Part shown: piece after piece, positions 37,167-47,280 of the stretch
Layout of the letters: each line of letters opens with the position of its first letter
Numbering within the stretch: position 1 is the first letter of the stretch
Source: Gluconobacter potus
GTDB lineage: Bacteria; Pseudomonadota; Alphaproteobacteria; Acetobacterales; Acetobacteraceae
Assembly (NCBI RefSeq): GCF_015244705.1
Contig: NZ_JABCQF010000005.1
Span: forward strand, 1 to 64,000
Reading direction: 5' to 3'
Length of the DNA: 64,000 nucleotides
Program-made: the position numbers and the translations under genes
Notes under the pieces: generated by a model
Database searches by the model: none
What the model saw: the letters and a program-made list of their open reading frames with translations, nothing else
Told to the model about the DNA's origin: nothing

Positions 37167-39026
37167 ATGGAATTCTTCCATTTAAAAACCTTTCATGGGA
37201 CCACTCTATTTTTCTGCTCAAAAGAGCGTACCTTAAAACATTCACATGAGAAGCAGGCGTCATATATCGACGTCGTTATTGCCCAATCCCCGAAAAATCC
37301 AGCTTTCTTCATTATTGCACCCGTCAATATCGGGGAGGACGTGGAAAAAATCCGTCCTGAAGAAAACATCCTTTTCAAGGACAGATTTTTCGTTTTTGAA
37401 ACCGGCTTCCACAGCAATAACAAGCTGTCCCTACTTTCTCTTGAAGAAAAAAAGTTTTTTTCAGCGGACCCTTTTGGAAACCTTGCCTTTAATCGAGATG
37501 AAAGCCGGGATTGGGAGGTCTTTTCCTTGTTCCCGTATCAGACTGCATTAGACGAAAAATCCATAAAAATATTTGACGACATAAATCGGTTTATTTCAAA
37601 TAAAAATAACATTGAAAAAACGATTCATGAAATAAGCCTGTCGAACAAAAATATCAGGGTTGAGCTTTTTAACCTGTTTTCTCGATCTCTGGACTCAACA
37701 CGACGCAAAATTTTTTCCAAAGTTCTCACAAATGCCTTCTTAAATCTCCCTGATGAAAATTATTTCAATATCCTTGAAATAATCAACCATATCCCTCACG
37801 CAGAATGGGTCCACAGAGCACTTTTGGAACTGGCACAATGGAATGTGCGTAGAAACAGCTGTTTTATCAGAAAATCTGCACAAGAATTTGACTTCTTGGG
37901 ATATGGACACATCAGAGATCGTGGAAACGGGATTTACTGGGGATCTGTAATCCTTGGTATTGCCCGGGAATCGATTAAAAGCAGAAAAGATATTGCGCTT
38001 CTGGCAACAGCCCGGGATGAAGGGATTTACTTCCTGGAGTGGATAGCACACCACCGCGTCATCGGAATAAAAGATTTCTTTATTTATACCAATGACAATA
38101 CGGATGGTTCTGATGCCCTACTGAAAGTTCTTGCGGAAAATGGAGAAATTACCTGGATCAACAATACCGGGAACCATGTTCCGGGTATCAACATGCAATA
38201 CAAAGCCTACAATCATGCTTTGACAACGCTTCCTGAAATTCTTGATTTCCGCTGGTGCGCGGTTGTCGATATCGACGAAGCCATTCTTCCATCAGAAGGA
38301 AGTAAAAATAGCATATTTCCCATTATTTCCGCCCGAGACGAGCAGGGCGTAGACTGCTTTTCTCTGAACTGGAGAGTGTATTATCCTAATAATCATTTGA
38401 CATGGTCAAATGAATTGTCTGCAGAACGCTTCATAGAAGGCGACAAGCATCCCCTTGTTAAGTCCATTTTTAAAACGAATCTGTTTAACTATTCCTACGC
38501 ACACCATCCGGAATGCTCATACTCTGGAAGAATATACGCGACCGTAGATGGAAATATTTATTCCCAGAATCAGACGACAAACGAAGATCTGAACTTTACG
38601 CAAACCCCGACGGAATGGGCTCATATCTGTCACTACCACCTGCGCTCCTTAGAAGAATATGTCTGGAAATTTTCTCGCGGAGAAAATGACGGCAAAGGGG
38701 TCATTAAAAACAAACATTTCAGATACAATAACCCTGCCATTTTTGCTTTATTCGCGCAGACTTTCAAAGTTGAAGGGACTTCTGCTGCTTCCCGACTTGC
38801 TGAAGATATCCGTGCAGAGATGCATCGTCTGTTAGGAATTCCTGGCGTCTCAGAGGCAATGCAGGACATTATTTCCAAATATCATAAAGCATCTGCAATT
38901 TTCGTTGAAGAAAGTCTTCAAACCATGTCGATTGATGACCGCATTGACTCGAACACCAAACAGACATGGGAAAATTTATGTTCGTCCTGGAGACAGGAAA
39001 GAACGCAAAAGGGAACTCATATTTAA
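37167..39026 (+). CDS. Glycosyltransferase family 2-like protein (PF13704 type)
   Basis: An about 619-residue protein. The N-terminal 260 residues are unrecognised. The middle holds a GT-A glycosyltransferase domain of the Glyco_tranf_2_4/GT92 kind (LLATARDEGIYFLEWIAHHR, FFIYTNDNTDGSD). Its DxD metal motif is Asp368/Asp370 in VVDIDEAILPSE. No signal peptide or membrane helix, so it probably acts in the cytosol on a surface glycan. Base composition is clearly lower in GC than the neighbours, which suggests transfer. ATG 37167 follows the strong site AGAGGAG; ATG 37137 or TTG 37110, overlapping the phosphatase gene, are alternatives. Confidence 0.8.
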   Translation: MEFFHLKTFHGTTLFFCSKERTLKHSHEKQASYIDVVIAQSPKNPAFFIIAPVNIGEDVEKIRPEENILFKDRFFVFETGFHSNNKLSLLSLEEKKFFSADPFGNLAFNRDESRDWEVFSLFPYQTALDEKSIKIFDDINRFISNKNNIEKTIHEISLSNKNIRVELFNLFSRSLDSTRRKIFSKVLTNAFLNLPDENYFNILEIINHIPHAEWVHRALLELAQWNVRRNSCFIRKSAQEFDFLGYGHIRDRGNGIYWGSVILGIARESIKSRKDIALLATARDEGIYFLEWIAHHRVIGIKDFFIYTNDNTDGSDALLKVLAENGEITWINNTGNHVPGINMQYKAYNHALTTLPEILDFRWCAVVDIDEAILPSEGSKNSIFPIISARDEQGVDCFSLNWRVYYPNNHLTWSNELSAERFIEGDKHPLVKSIFKTNLFNYSYAHHPECSYSGRIYATVDGNIYSQNQTTNEDLNFTQTPTEWAHICHYHLRSLEEYVWKFSRGENDGKGVIKNKHFRYNNPAIFALFAQTFKVEGTSAASRLAEDIRAEMHRLLGIPGVSEAMQDIISKYHKASAIFVEESLQTMSIDDRIDSNTKQTWENLCSSWRQERTQKGTHI

Positions 39027-39429
39027 GAAGAAATAGAGCCCGTTGCGCCTACATGTTTTTGAAAGCCATGTAGCACTGATATCTACAGTCTTATCTGCAT
39101 ATTCCAGCACAATAGACATCAAAATCCTTCCGGGTCTGGTGCTTCGGATGGCTTCAGAATAAACGAACAGGATATCCACTCCATGATCCCTTATCTTGCT
39201 CGTATTTTCTCGATTGGAGGTTATACGGTCCGAACCTTGGAAATGCGGACAATTAAGAGCATCCAGTTTTCTTGGTTTCGATCAGATTCTGTTCTTTGGA
39301 GAAAAGGCTTCATAGGGAACCAGCGGTCCGAGCCGGCAAATAAGACCAGTCTTTCAAGCTTCCCTCTTGTGAAGGTCCGCATGGCCGGTTAGGGCTTGAA
39401 GTAATTTGATTTACAAGCGGAATATCCTC
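39027..39429. other. Intergenic region without a recognised gene
   Basis: 403 bases of intermediate base composition. Short frames (for example 39183-39392) have no ribosome binding site and no recognisable protein character. It may include the edge of the acquired glycosyltransferase segment and the promoter of the M61 peptidase gene. No repeat or terminator seen. Confidence 0.5.
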
Positions 39430-41370
39430 ATGTCCTCTCTGCGTCTTCTGGCCGCTCTGACGGCTTTCAGCGGTCTGGTCTCTCCTGCGCTTGCCCAGAG
39501 CCAGCCCATGCCGCTGCCCATGCCGGCTCCCATTCCGGAACCGCAGGACCGTCCTTTCCCGGGCAACCTGATGGTTTCGGTTGATGCGACCGATACTGTC
39601 CATCACGTCATGTCGATCCATGAAACGGTTCCGGTGCCGAAAGAGGCGCAGCAGAAGGGTGAGATGATCCTTCTGTATCCGATGTGGATCCCAGGCGACC
39701 ATTCCCCGACGGGCGTGCTCGAACAGTTCGCCAGCCTGCACGTACAGAGCGGTGGCCGCACGCTGGACTGGAAGCGCGATACGGTCAACGTCGCCGCCTT
39801 CCACATCCCGGTCTCCAGCAGCACGCCGACTCTGGATCTGCATTTCCAGCTTCTGACACCGATTGCGCCAGGCCAGGGCCGGATGGTCATGACGCCGTCC
39901 ATCGTCAACGTGCAGTGGGATCAGGTCTCGCTCTACCCGGCCGGATACTTCACCCGCGGCATTACGGTGCAGCCTTCCATACGCGTGCCCCATGGCTGGC
40001 AGATCGGCTCGGCCCTCCGCGCCGCCACCTATGGTGACGAAACGCATTTCAACGCCACGACCTACAACACGCTCGTGGATTCGCCGATCTATGCCGGGCG
40101 CTATTTCCGCAAATTCGACCTGACCGGCCCGGACCATGTTCCGGTCTCGCTGGATGTCGTGGCGGATGATCCGGATTCACTGGACGCCACGCCACAGCAG
40201 GTTGCCGCCCATCAGAACCTCGTGCGTCAGGCCACGTCCCTGTTCGGATCGCACCACTATGACCATTACGACTTCCTGCTCGCCCTGACGGAAGAACTTG
40301 GCGGCATTGGCCTCGAGCATCATCAGTCCAGCGAGAACAGCGCAGCTCCGGGCTATTTCACGGAATGGGACAAGACGTTCCCCACACGTGACCTGCTGGC
40401 CCACGAATACACCCATTCGTGGAACGGCAAGTATCGCCGTCCGGCTGATCTGTGGGCGCCGAACTTCAACACGCCACAGCGTGGCTCGATGCTCTGGGTC
40501 TATGAAGGGCAGACGCAGTACTGGGGCAATGTCCTCGCCGCGCGCTCGGGCCTGGTGACGAAGGATCAGGGCTTCGAAGCCCTGGCCTATATGGCGGCGT
40601 CCTATGACAACCAGACGGGCCGTCAGTGGCGCCCGCTGGAAGACACGACGAACGATCCGGTCATCGCCCAGCGCGCGCCGCTCTCATGGCGCGACTGGCA
40701 GCGTTCGGAGGACTATTACGTCGAAGGCCAGCTCGTCTGGCTGGATGCCGATACGCTGATCCGCAAGCTGTCAGACGGTCACAAGTCGCTGGATGATTTT
40801 GCCAAGGCCTTCTTCGGCACGAACAGCGGCAGCTTCGTTGTGAGCCCCTATCAGTTCGACGATGTGGTTGCGACGCTCAACAGCGTGCAGCCCTATGACT
40901 GGGCCAAATTCCTGCATGACCGTCTGGACACGATCCAGCTTCACGCTCCCCTCAACGGCCTGACCAATGGCGGATACAAGCTGGTCTACACGTCCAAGCC
41001 GACCTCCTTCATCAAGGCCAGCGAAGCCGCGCGCCACACCACGGACCTGTCCTTCTCCCTCGGCCTGACAGTGAATGGCGCGGGACATGTGGGACGTGAG
41101 CACTGGATGAGCCCGGCCTTCAAGGCAGGTGTGGTTCCGGGCATGACGATCCTGGCCGTCAACGACATGAGCTTCACGCCGCAGCGTCTGCTCCATGCCG
41201 TCACGGACGCGCAGAAGGACCCGAAGCAGGATATCCACCTGATCGTGAAGTCCGGCGACCATGTCAGCACGGTCTCCATCCCCTATCACGACGGTCTGCG
41301 TTACCCGCATCTGGAGCGCATCGAAGGCACGCCAGATCGGCTGAGCGCGATTTACGCACCGCGTCCGTAA
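39430..41370 (+). CDS. M61 family (glycyl aminopeptidase-like) metallopeptidase with PDZ domain
   Basis: A 646-residue exported zinc peptidase. The signal peptide spans residues 1-22 (cleavage near ALAQ). The N-terminal beta domain is followed by the gluzincin active site HEYTH (residues 325-329) in LAHEYTHSWNGK, with the third zinc ligand Glu in VYEGQTQYWG. A C-terminal PDZ domain follows (about 555-635, PAFKAGVVPGMTILAVND). Homologues cleave N-terminal Gly or Ala. Start ATG 39430 begins the signal peptide; an upstream frame from 39406 adds eight residues. It ends just before a palindromic repeat cluster. Confidence 0.92.
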   Translation: MSSLRLLAALTAFSGLVSPALAQSQPMPLPMPAPIPEPQDRPFPGNLMVSVDATDTVHHVMSIHETVPVPKEAQQKGEMILLYPMWIPGDHSPTGVLEQFASLHVQSGGRTLDWKRDTVNVAAFHIPVSSSTPTLDLHFQLLTPIAPGQGRMVMTPSIVNVQWDQVSLYPAGYFTRGITVQPSIRVPHGWQIGSALRAATYGDETHFNATTYNTLVDSPIYAGRYFRKFDLTGPDHVPVSLDVVADDPDSLDATPQQVAAHQNLVRQATSLFGSHHYDHYDFLLALTEELGGIGLEHHQSSENSAAPGYFTEWDKTFPTRDLLAHEYTHSWNGKYRRPADLWAPNFNTPQRGSMLWVYEGQTQYWGNVLAARSGLVTKDQGFEALAYMAASYDNQTGRQWRPLEDTTNDPVIAQRAPLSWRDWQRSEDYYVEGQLVWLDADTLIRKLSDGHKSLDDFAKAFFGTNSGSFVVSPYQFDDVVATLNSVQPYDWAKFLHDRLDTIQLHAPLNGLTNGGYKLVYTSKPTSFIKASEAARHTTDLSFSLGLTVNGAGHVGREHWMSPAFKAGVVPGMTILAVNDMSFTPQRLLHAVTDAQKDPKQDIHLIVKSGDHVSTVSIPYHDGLRYPHLERIEGTPDRLSAIYAPRP

Positions 41371-41379
41371 GGGCGTGTT

Positions 41380-41495
41380 TTCCGGGGCTCTGCCCCGGAA
41401 CCCCGCAAAGGGACTCAGTCCCTTTGATCCCGATTCCAACTAAGCGGTTTCCAAAGGCCCTCGGCCTTTGGCGGGTTTCAGGGCAGAGCCCTGAA
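41380..41495. repeat. Cluster of four perfect palindromes between convergent genes
   Basis: Four hairpins in 116 bases: 41380-41400 (TTCCGGGGC/GCCCCGGAA), 41406-41426 (CAAAGGGAC/GTCCCTTTG), 41451-41471 (CCAAAGGCC/GGCCTTTGG) and 41477-41495 (TTCAGGGC/GCCCTGAA). The block sits between the stops of the M61 peptidase and the efflux channel. A shorter related copy lies at 63841-63889, so this is a dispersed intergenic element (REP/BIME-like). It may also serve as a two-way terminator. Confidence 0.8.
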
Positions 41496-41497
41496 CA

Positions 41498-43018
41498 TCA
41501 CCAGGGAACCAACGACTTGCCGAGCGCCTTCTGAGCCGCTGGCGTCATGCCCATGTCATTGCGGTTCCACCAGCCGCCACCCAAAGCCTGAAACAGCCCC
41601 ACGCTGTCGGAGAAACGCGCGCCTTCGGCCTGTACGTAAGCCAGACGGGCCTGCGCATTGGTCTGCTGGGCCTGAAGCATGACCAGTTCGCTGACATCGC
41701 CAAGACGAAGCTGCCCCTGGGCAATTTTCAGGCTCTGGGACGTTGCCTTCAGCGTATTCTCATTAGCCGTCAGGGCATCGGCGTCGAACGTGACGGCATG
41801 CAGACTGTCCGCCACGTCCTGGATCGCAGACAGGACCGTGGCCTTGTAGGTTTCATTGGCCTGAAGCAGGTTATCGCGCGCCTGACGCTCGGCATGGAGC
41901 AGCGAACCACCCTGGAAGATTGGCTGCATGACGGTCGCGGCGATCGTCCAGTTGCCATAACCAGGCTTGAAGAAATCACTCATGACCCCGACCGCCTGCG
42001 CCGGCGTGGCGCTGAGCTGCACGTTCGGCAGACGGTTGGCGATGGCCACGCCGATCTGCGCACTGGCAGACTGGATCTGGGCCTGCGCGGCGCGGATGTC
42101 AGGCCGCTGGTTCAGCAGGTCCGAGGGCAGCGAGACCGGCAGCGTCTTCGGCAGGGTGAACTGCTCAAGCCGGAACTCCGGCAGCGGAGAATTGGGCGTC
42201 ACGCCAACCAGCACGGCCATCTGATCCCGCGTCTGGGCCAGTTGCAGGTTCAGACCCGGCAGCGTCGCCTCAAGCTGGGCCACGGATGCCAGCTGCTGGG
42301 CCATGTCCTGCCGCGACGCATTGCCGAGACCCTGCTCGGCCGTCACGGTTTTCAGCACGGCGCGCTGGCTGCGGATGAGCTCGTTCGTGGCGTCAATTTC
42401 GGCGCGGATCGTGGCTTCCTCGATCGTCGCATTCACGAGATCGGAAATCATGGTCAGCGCGGTCGCTTCAAGCTGGAACTTCTGCAGATCCGCCTGGGCC
42501 CCGGCCGCCTCGATCGCCCTGCGCGTGCCTCCCCACAGATCCGGCACATAGCCGATATTCAGCTGCGCGGTATGGACGTTGTACAGCCAGACATTGGCGT
42601 TCGGGATCGGCGAGTAGACGCGCGATGTCTTGTTGCGTGTCGGGTTGAACGAGGCGGAGAGCGTCGGATACAGCCCTGCGCCCTCGATCCGACGCTGTTC
42701 CCAAGCGGATTTCAGCCCCTGCTGCATGGCACGCAGGGACTGGTTGTTCGCCAGCGCCTGATCGACGAGCGCATTCAGGTTCGGATTGCCGAACACCGTC
42801 CACCACTGGCCCGGAATATCCAGACCCGCCCGGAACTGCTGCTGCACGGTCGCACCAACTACGCCATGCCCGGCCGTGACTGTCAGGGGCGCGCCCTGAT
42901 AGGCCATGTTCTTCGGGAGATCCGGGCGATGGAAATCCGGGCCGACCGCGCACGCGGAAAGCGCCGTCAGGCCCAGCAGGACCGCAGCCCGGCGGAAAGA
43001 AACAGAGCGCAGCATCAT
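41498..43018 (-). CDS. Outer-membrane efflux lipoprotein (NodT family)
   Basis: A 506-residue outer-membrane factor that forms the exit duct of a tripartite pump. Signal and lipobox LSAC (Cys near residue 22) are followed by AVGPDFHRPDLP, the NodT-family opening. Two long helical repeats then follow, with QWWTVFGNPNLNALVDQALANN and LPSDLLNQRPDIRAAQAQI. Its start overlaps the stop of the heavy-metal RND pump gene by four bases, so it is the third gene of the operon. Confidence 0.92.
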   Translation of the reverse strand: MMLRSVSFRRAAVLLGLTALSACAVGPDFHRPDLPKNMAYQGAPLTVTAGHGVVGATVQQQFRAGLDIPGQWWTVFGNPNLNALVDQALANNQSLRAMQQGLKSAWEQRRIEGAGLYPTLSASFNPTRNKTSRVYSPIPNANVWLYNVHTAQLNIGYVPDLWGGTRRAIEAAGAQADLQKFQLEATALTMISDLVNATIEEATIRAEIDATNELIRSQRAVLKTVTAEQGLGNASRQDMAQQLASVAQLEATLPGLNLQLAQTRDQMAVLVGVTPNSPLPEFRLEQFTLPKTLPVSLPSDLLNQRPDIRAAQAQIQSASAQIGVAIANRLPNVQLSATPAQAVGVMSDFFKPGYGNWTIAATVMQPIFQGGSLLHAERQARDNLLQANETYKATVLSAIQDVADSLHAVTFDADALTANENTLKATSQSLKIAQGQLRLGDVSELVMLQAQQTNAQARLAYVQAEGARFSDSVGLFQALGGGWWNRNDMGMTPAAQKALGKSLVPW

Positions 43019-46000
43019 GATCCGGATCCGTCTGCGGCAGGTTTCGGACGCTTCTTCGCATCCCGGCGTTCAACCCACATTTCAAGCTCGCTGAAATAGA
43101 CCGGCAGAGCGAACAGCGTCAGCAGCGTGGCAATACCCAGACCACCGACCACGACCGTCGCCAGTCCCCGCTGCACATCCGTGCCCACACCTGTGGCGAG
43201 CGCTGCGGGGAACATGCCTGCTGTTGCGACCGTGGCGGTCATGAGGACCGGGCGGAAGCGTTCGGCCGCACCGGCGATGGTCGCATCGCGCACGCCCAGA
43301 CCTTCAACACGATGACGGTTGATGCTGGCGATCATGATAATGCCGTTCTGCACCGCCACACCGAACAGCGCGATGAAGCCCACGGCGGTCGCAATATTCA
43401 GCGTCTCACCCCGGACATGCAGCGCAATCAGGCCACCCAGCGTTGCTAGCGGCACGACGCTGAGGATCAGCAGGGCCTGACGGATCTTGCGGAACTCGGC
43501 GAACAGCAGCACCAGCATGACGGCGAACATCACGCCCAGCGCAATCATCAGGCGCTTCTGCGCCCGTTCTTCCTGCTGGAAGGAGCCCGCCCATTCGAGC
43601 GTGTATTTTTCCTTGTCGTAATGCAGCTGCTGGTCGATGCGCCCCTGCGCATCCGCCAGATACTGCGAGAGCGGTCGCTTGCCGTTGTCCACGCGGATGG
43701 TGATCTGGCGATGGCTCATTTCATGGGCGATGTTGCTCTCGCCCATATGCAGCCCGACATGCGCAACCTGTGACAGCGGGATATAGGCTCCTTCCGCATC
43801 CAGAAGCGGAATCTGCGACAGGGCCTGCATATCCTGCAGATCCTTGCGGCGGATATGCAGCGTCGCGTTGTAGAAACGGTCGTCCACATAGACGGTCGTG
43901 ATGGGCGCATCGCCGATGGCGTTCGACACCACATCGGAAATATCCGAGATGTTGATACCGTAACGGGCCGCGGCCAGACGGTCGGCCACCACGTCAATCT
44001 GCGGAATGCGCGGCTCCTGGAAGATCGACGCCTCGGCCGTTCCCGGAACCTGATGGAGAATGTCCACGATCTGCTGGCCGATACGGCGCAGTTCCTGGAA
44101 ATCATTGCCATAGACGCGCAGGACGAGCGGGCTGTGCGCACCGCCGACCAGATCGCTCATATTATCCTGGATCGGCTGGCTGATGCCGAAATCGATCCCC
44201 GGAATCCTGGACAGACGGGCGCGCAGACGCTCGACGAACTGCGACTTCGTCTCGCCGGAGGGCCACTGGTCATAGGGCTTCAGCCCGACCGGCATTTCGA
44301 TATGCGACGGCGTCCAGGGATCGGTGCCGTCATCCGAGCGGCCAAGCTGCGTGATGGCGTAGGATGTCTCGGGGAACTCACGAACGGCATGCCGCAGTTC
44401 GTTGGCAATGGACTCGCCTTTTTCCAGCGAAATCCCCGTCGGCATCTGCACCTGAAGCCAGAGCGACCCCTCGTCCAGATCCGGCAGGAACTCACGTCCG
44501 ATCGTCGCGCCCAGGATCACGACTGCGACCATGGCCGCAACACCGGCACCATAGGCAATCAGCGGACGGTCAATGAAGTGCCCAAGCCAGTGCGTATAAC
44601 GCGCATGCAGCCATTCCAGCGGACGGTTGTGCCAGATGTGCCTCGGCTTGTGCAGGGCCAGATAGGTCAGGGACGGAATGAGCGTCAGGGCGCAGAGCAG
44701 CGCACCGAGCAGCGCGAAACTGACGGTATAGGCCATCGGACGAAACAGCTTGCCCTCGCTGCCCTCGAAGGCGAAGAGCGGGCTGTAGGCCACGATGATG
44801 ACGAGCGTGGACGAGAAGATCGCCCGCCCCGCGCGCTGGGCGACGGGCAGGACTTCAGACGGAACGAGCGCCTCGGTCGGGCGCTCCTCGCGGATGCGGA
44901 GGATCGTCTCGGTGATGACGATGGCACCATCCACAATCACGCCGAAATCGATGGCGCCGAGCGAAAACAGGTTCGCCGACATGCCGAAGCTGTGCATCAA
45001 CACAAACACGACCGACAGCGCGAGCGGGATCGTCACGGCCGTGACGATGGCGCTGCGGGGACTGCCGAGGAACAGGGTCAGGATCACGCCGACAAGGAGG
45101 ATGCCCTCGATCATCGTTTCCGTGACCTTGTGGGTCGTGGACAGGACCAGATGGTCACGGTCCATATACGGCACGATGCGAACATGGCTCGGCGCGAGCT
45201 GCTGCTGGAGCTTGGCCACCGTACTATGAAGCCCGTCGAGCACGAGCGAGGGGTTTTCCCCGCTCAGCATCGTCACCACGCCTTCGATGGTATCCGGATT
45301 CTTGTCCTTGCCCAGAATGCCCTGACGGACCTGATGCCCGAACTGGACCTGCCCCAGATCCCTGACGAAGACCGGCACGCCGCCGTGGCTGGCGACGACG
45401 ATATTGCCCATGTCGTCCAGCGTATGGATCATGCCGATCCCGCGGATGATGTAGGACTGCTCACCCCGGCTGACACGGCCGCCGCCGGCATTGGCGTTGC
45501 TGTTGCGGATGGCTGTCAGCACGTCCTCAAGCCCAACGTGGTAGCGCATCAGGGAGGCCGGATCGAGAACGAGCTGGTACTCGCGCGTCAGGCCGCCGAA
45601 ATTGTCCACACTGACGACGCCGGGCACATGCTGGATCGCCGGGATGATGGTCCAGCGCTGGAGATCGGACAGTTCCAGCAGGTTCTTGTCGTCGGATTCC
45701 AGCGTGTAGCGGTAGATCTCACCGCTCGGGCCGGAAATCGGACCAAGTGCCGGCATGGCGCCGTTGCTCAGCGGGTTGTTGGCAAGCTGCGTCTCGACGA
45801 GCTGGCGCGCCGCGTAGACATTCGTGCCCTCACGGAAGATCAGCGTGATGAGCGACAGGCCGAAGGTACTGGTGGAGCGGCTGTCCGTCACGCCCGGAAC
45901 ACTGGCCAGCGTCCGCTCGAGCGGGATCGTGACCTGCTGTTCCATTTCCTCGGCGGCCAGACCCTCCTGCTGCGTCGTGATCGACACGCTGACCGCACCC

Positions 46001-46125
46001 AGATCCGGATAGGCCTCGACCGGCAGGATCTTCCAGGAAAGACCACCGAGAAGCGCCAGGATCAGGGCGGAAAAGAAAACGATGTTCCGGTGATTGAAGC
46101 ACCAGGAGATGAAACGTTCGATCAT
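43015..46125 (-). CDS. Heavy-metal RND efflux pump (CusA/CzcA family)
   Basis: A 1036-residue inner-membrane RND pump. The helix 4 motif AIDFGVIVDGAIVITE, with its Asp, Asp and Glu, marks the heavy-metal (HME) branch rather than drug pumps. The first helix starts near residue 14 and two large periplasmic loops are present. The methionine cluster of CusA is not evident, so a divalent cation such as Co, Zn, Cd or Ni is likelier than Cu or Ag, but this is inference. It is the middle gene between adaptor (19 bases upstream) and outer-membrane channel (overlapping). Confidence 0.92.
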   Translation of the reverse strand: MIERFISWCFNHRNIVFFSALILALLGGLSWKILPVEAYPDLGAVSVSITTQQEGLAAEEMEQQVTIPLERTLASVPGVTDSRSTSTFGLSLITLIFREGTNVYAARQLVETQLANNPLSNGAMPALGPISGPSGEIYRYTLESDDKNLLELSDLQRWTIIPAIQHVPGVVSVDNFGGLTREYQLVLDPASLMRYHVGLEDVLTAIRNSNANAGGGRVSRGEQSYIIRGIGMIHTLDDMGNIVVASHGGVPVFVRDLGQVQFGHQVRQGILGKDKNPDTIEGVVTMLSGENPSLVLDGLHSTVAKLQQQLAPSHVRIVPYMDRDHLVLSTTHKVTETMIEGILLVGVILTLFLGSPRSAIVTAVTIPLALSVVFVLMHSFGMSANLFSLGAIDFGVIVDGAIVITETILRIREERPTEALVPSEVLPVAQRAGRAIFSSTLVIIVAYSPLFAFEGSEGKLFRPMAYTVSFALLGALLCALTLIPSLTYLALHKPRHIWHNRPLEWLHARYTHWLGHFIDRPLIAYGAGVAAMVAVVILGATIGREFLPDLDEGSLWLQVQMPTGISLEKGESIANELRHAVREFPETSYAITQLGRSDDGTDPWTPSHIEMPVGLKPYDQWPSGETKSQFVERLRARLSRIPGIDFGISQPIQDNMSDLVGGAHSPLVLRVYGNDFQELRRIGQQIVDILHQVPGTAEASIFQEPRIPQIDVVADRLAAARYGINISDISDVVSNAIGDAPITTVYVDDRFYNATLHIRRKDLQDMQALSQIPLLDAEGAYIPLSQVAHVGLHMGESNIAHEMSHRQITIRVDNGKRPLSQYLADAQGRIDQQLHYDKEKYTLEWAGSFQQEERAQKRLMIALGVMFAVMLVLLFAEFRKIRQALLILSVVPLATLGGLIALHVRGETLNIATAVGFIALFGVAVQNGIIMIASINRHRVEGLGVRDATIAGAAERFRPVLMTATVATAGMFPAALATGVGTDVQRGLATVVVGGLGIATLLTLFALPVYFSELEMWVERRDAKKRPKPAADGSGS

Positions 46126-46143
46126 CAGCTCAGGGCCACCGGA

Positions 46144-47280
46144 TCAGTCATCATTCAGAAGAATGGCACCGCTCGTCACGATGCGTTCACCGGCGGAAAG
46201 CCCCTTGAGCACACGGACACTGTCGCCCTCGTCATAGCTGATGACGATGTCGCGCCGCTGGAATGTCCGCGGTGCAACCTCGACGAAAACGGACACCTGA
46301 TCGTTGTTCATCAGGAGTGCGGTCTTGGGGATGATGACGTCACTGCCCTGCGGAACATTCAGCGTCGCATCCACGAACATGCCCGGGCGCAGGGCGCCAT
46401 CGGTGTTCGGGCAGGCGATATAGGCGTTGACCCGGCGCGTATCGGGATGAAGCGCCGGATCGAAGCTGACGACACGGCCGGAGCAGGTCCGCCCCGGGAA
46501 TTCATCAAAGCTGACCGAGAGCACATTGCCGTCGCTGATCTGCGCCAGACTGTCCTGCGGAATGGCAGCCGCGACCCACACTTCCGACAGGTCCAGAACC
46601 GTCATCTGAATCGCGGTCGGGTCGGTGATGTTCTCGCCCGGCGCCATGGTCGTCATGGACACGACACCGTCCACCGGAGAGACGAGTGGGGCCTGTCCCT
46701 GCGCCGAATAGCCCGGACGCGCCCCCAGAACCTGAAGCCTGCGTTGCGTCCGCTCGGCTTCCGCCTGGGCCTGGGCCAGATCATTGCGGGCGGATTCCAG
46801 ATCCTTGACCGCATTGCCGCCGATTGCCTGAACGCCCTGGGCGCGGGCATAGGCCCGGCGCGCGAAATCGAGCGCCGCGCGGGCACGGGTATCGTCAGCC
46901 CAGGCCTGATCCAGATCGCCGGCGGCAATCGTGGCGAGGACCTGTCCGCGATGGACCTTCTGGCCCAGATGGACCGAGACGCCAGTAATCCGCCCGGTGA
47001 CGGGCGCGTAGACATTCACCTGCCGGTCGGGTTCCGTCATGACCTGTGCGGGCAGCATGAGACCATGCCCGCGAGAAACGCTGGCAACCTCCTGGATGAT
47101 CAGGCGTTTCTCAAGCGGACTGCCTTCGCGCACGACAAGATGGCCCTGCGACTGCGTCACCATGGGGGACTCGGCCGTTGCAACGGGCGAATGCGGGGTT
47201 CGGAACCGCAGGACGACAACGAGAAGAATGGCCAGGCATAGCAGGCCTATGGCCAGCGCGCCGACGCGTGAAACGCGCAT
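46144..47280 (-). CDS. Efflux RND periplasmic adaptor subunit
   Basis: A 378-residue membrane-fusion protein. One N-terminal helix (LAIGLLCLAILLVVVLRF) is followed by the lipoyl half-motif VYAPVTGRITGVSVHLGQKVHRGQVLATI (about residues 93-120), given here only by its ends VYAPVTGR and GQVLATI. A coiled-coil hairpin (about 125-185), the second lipoyl half (PLVSPVDGVVSMTTM) and beta-barrel domains come next. First gene of the adaptor-pump-channel operon. The upstream 215 bases contain the promoter; no metal-regulator gene is adjacent. Confidence 0.92.
   Translation of the reverse strand: MRVSRVGALAIGLLCLAILLVVVLRFRTPHSPVATAESPMVTQSQGHLVVREGSPLEKRLIIQEVASVSRGHGLMLPAQVMTEPDRQVNVYAPVTGRITGVSVHLGQKVHRGQVLATIAAGDLDQAWADDTRARAALDFARRAYARAQGVQAIGGNAVKDLESARNDLAQAQAEAERTQRRLQVLGARPGYSAQGQAPLVSPVDGVVSMTTMAPGENITDPTAIQMTVLDLSEVWVAAAIPQDSLAQISDGNVLSVSFDEFPGRTCSGRVVSFDPALHPDTRRVNAYIACPNTDGALRPGMFVDATLNVPQGSDVIIPKTALLMNNDQVSVFVEVAPRTFQRRDIVISYDEGDSVRVLKGLSAGERIVTSGAILLNDD

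Noticed and set aside
43855-47241. Plus-strand open frame of 1128 residues
   Set aside because: It is antisense to the heavy-metal pump and adaptor genes, which have unmistakable family motifs; its own translation is His/Arg/Gln-rich without domains.
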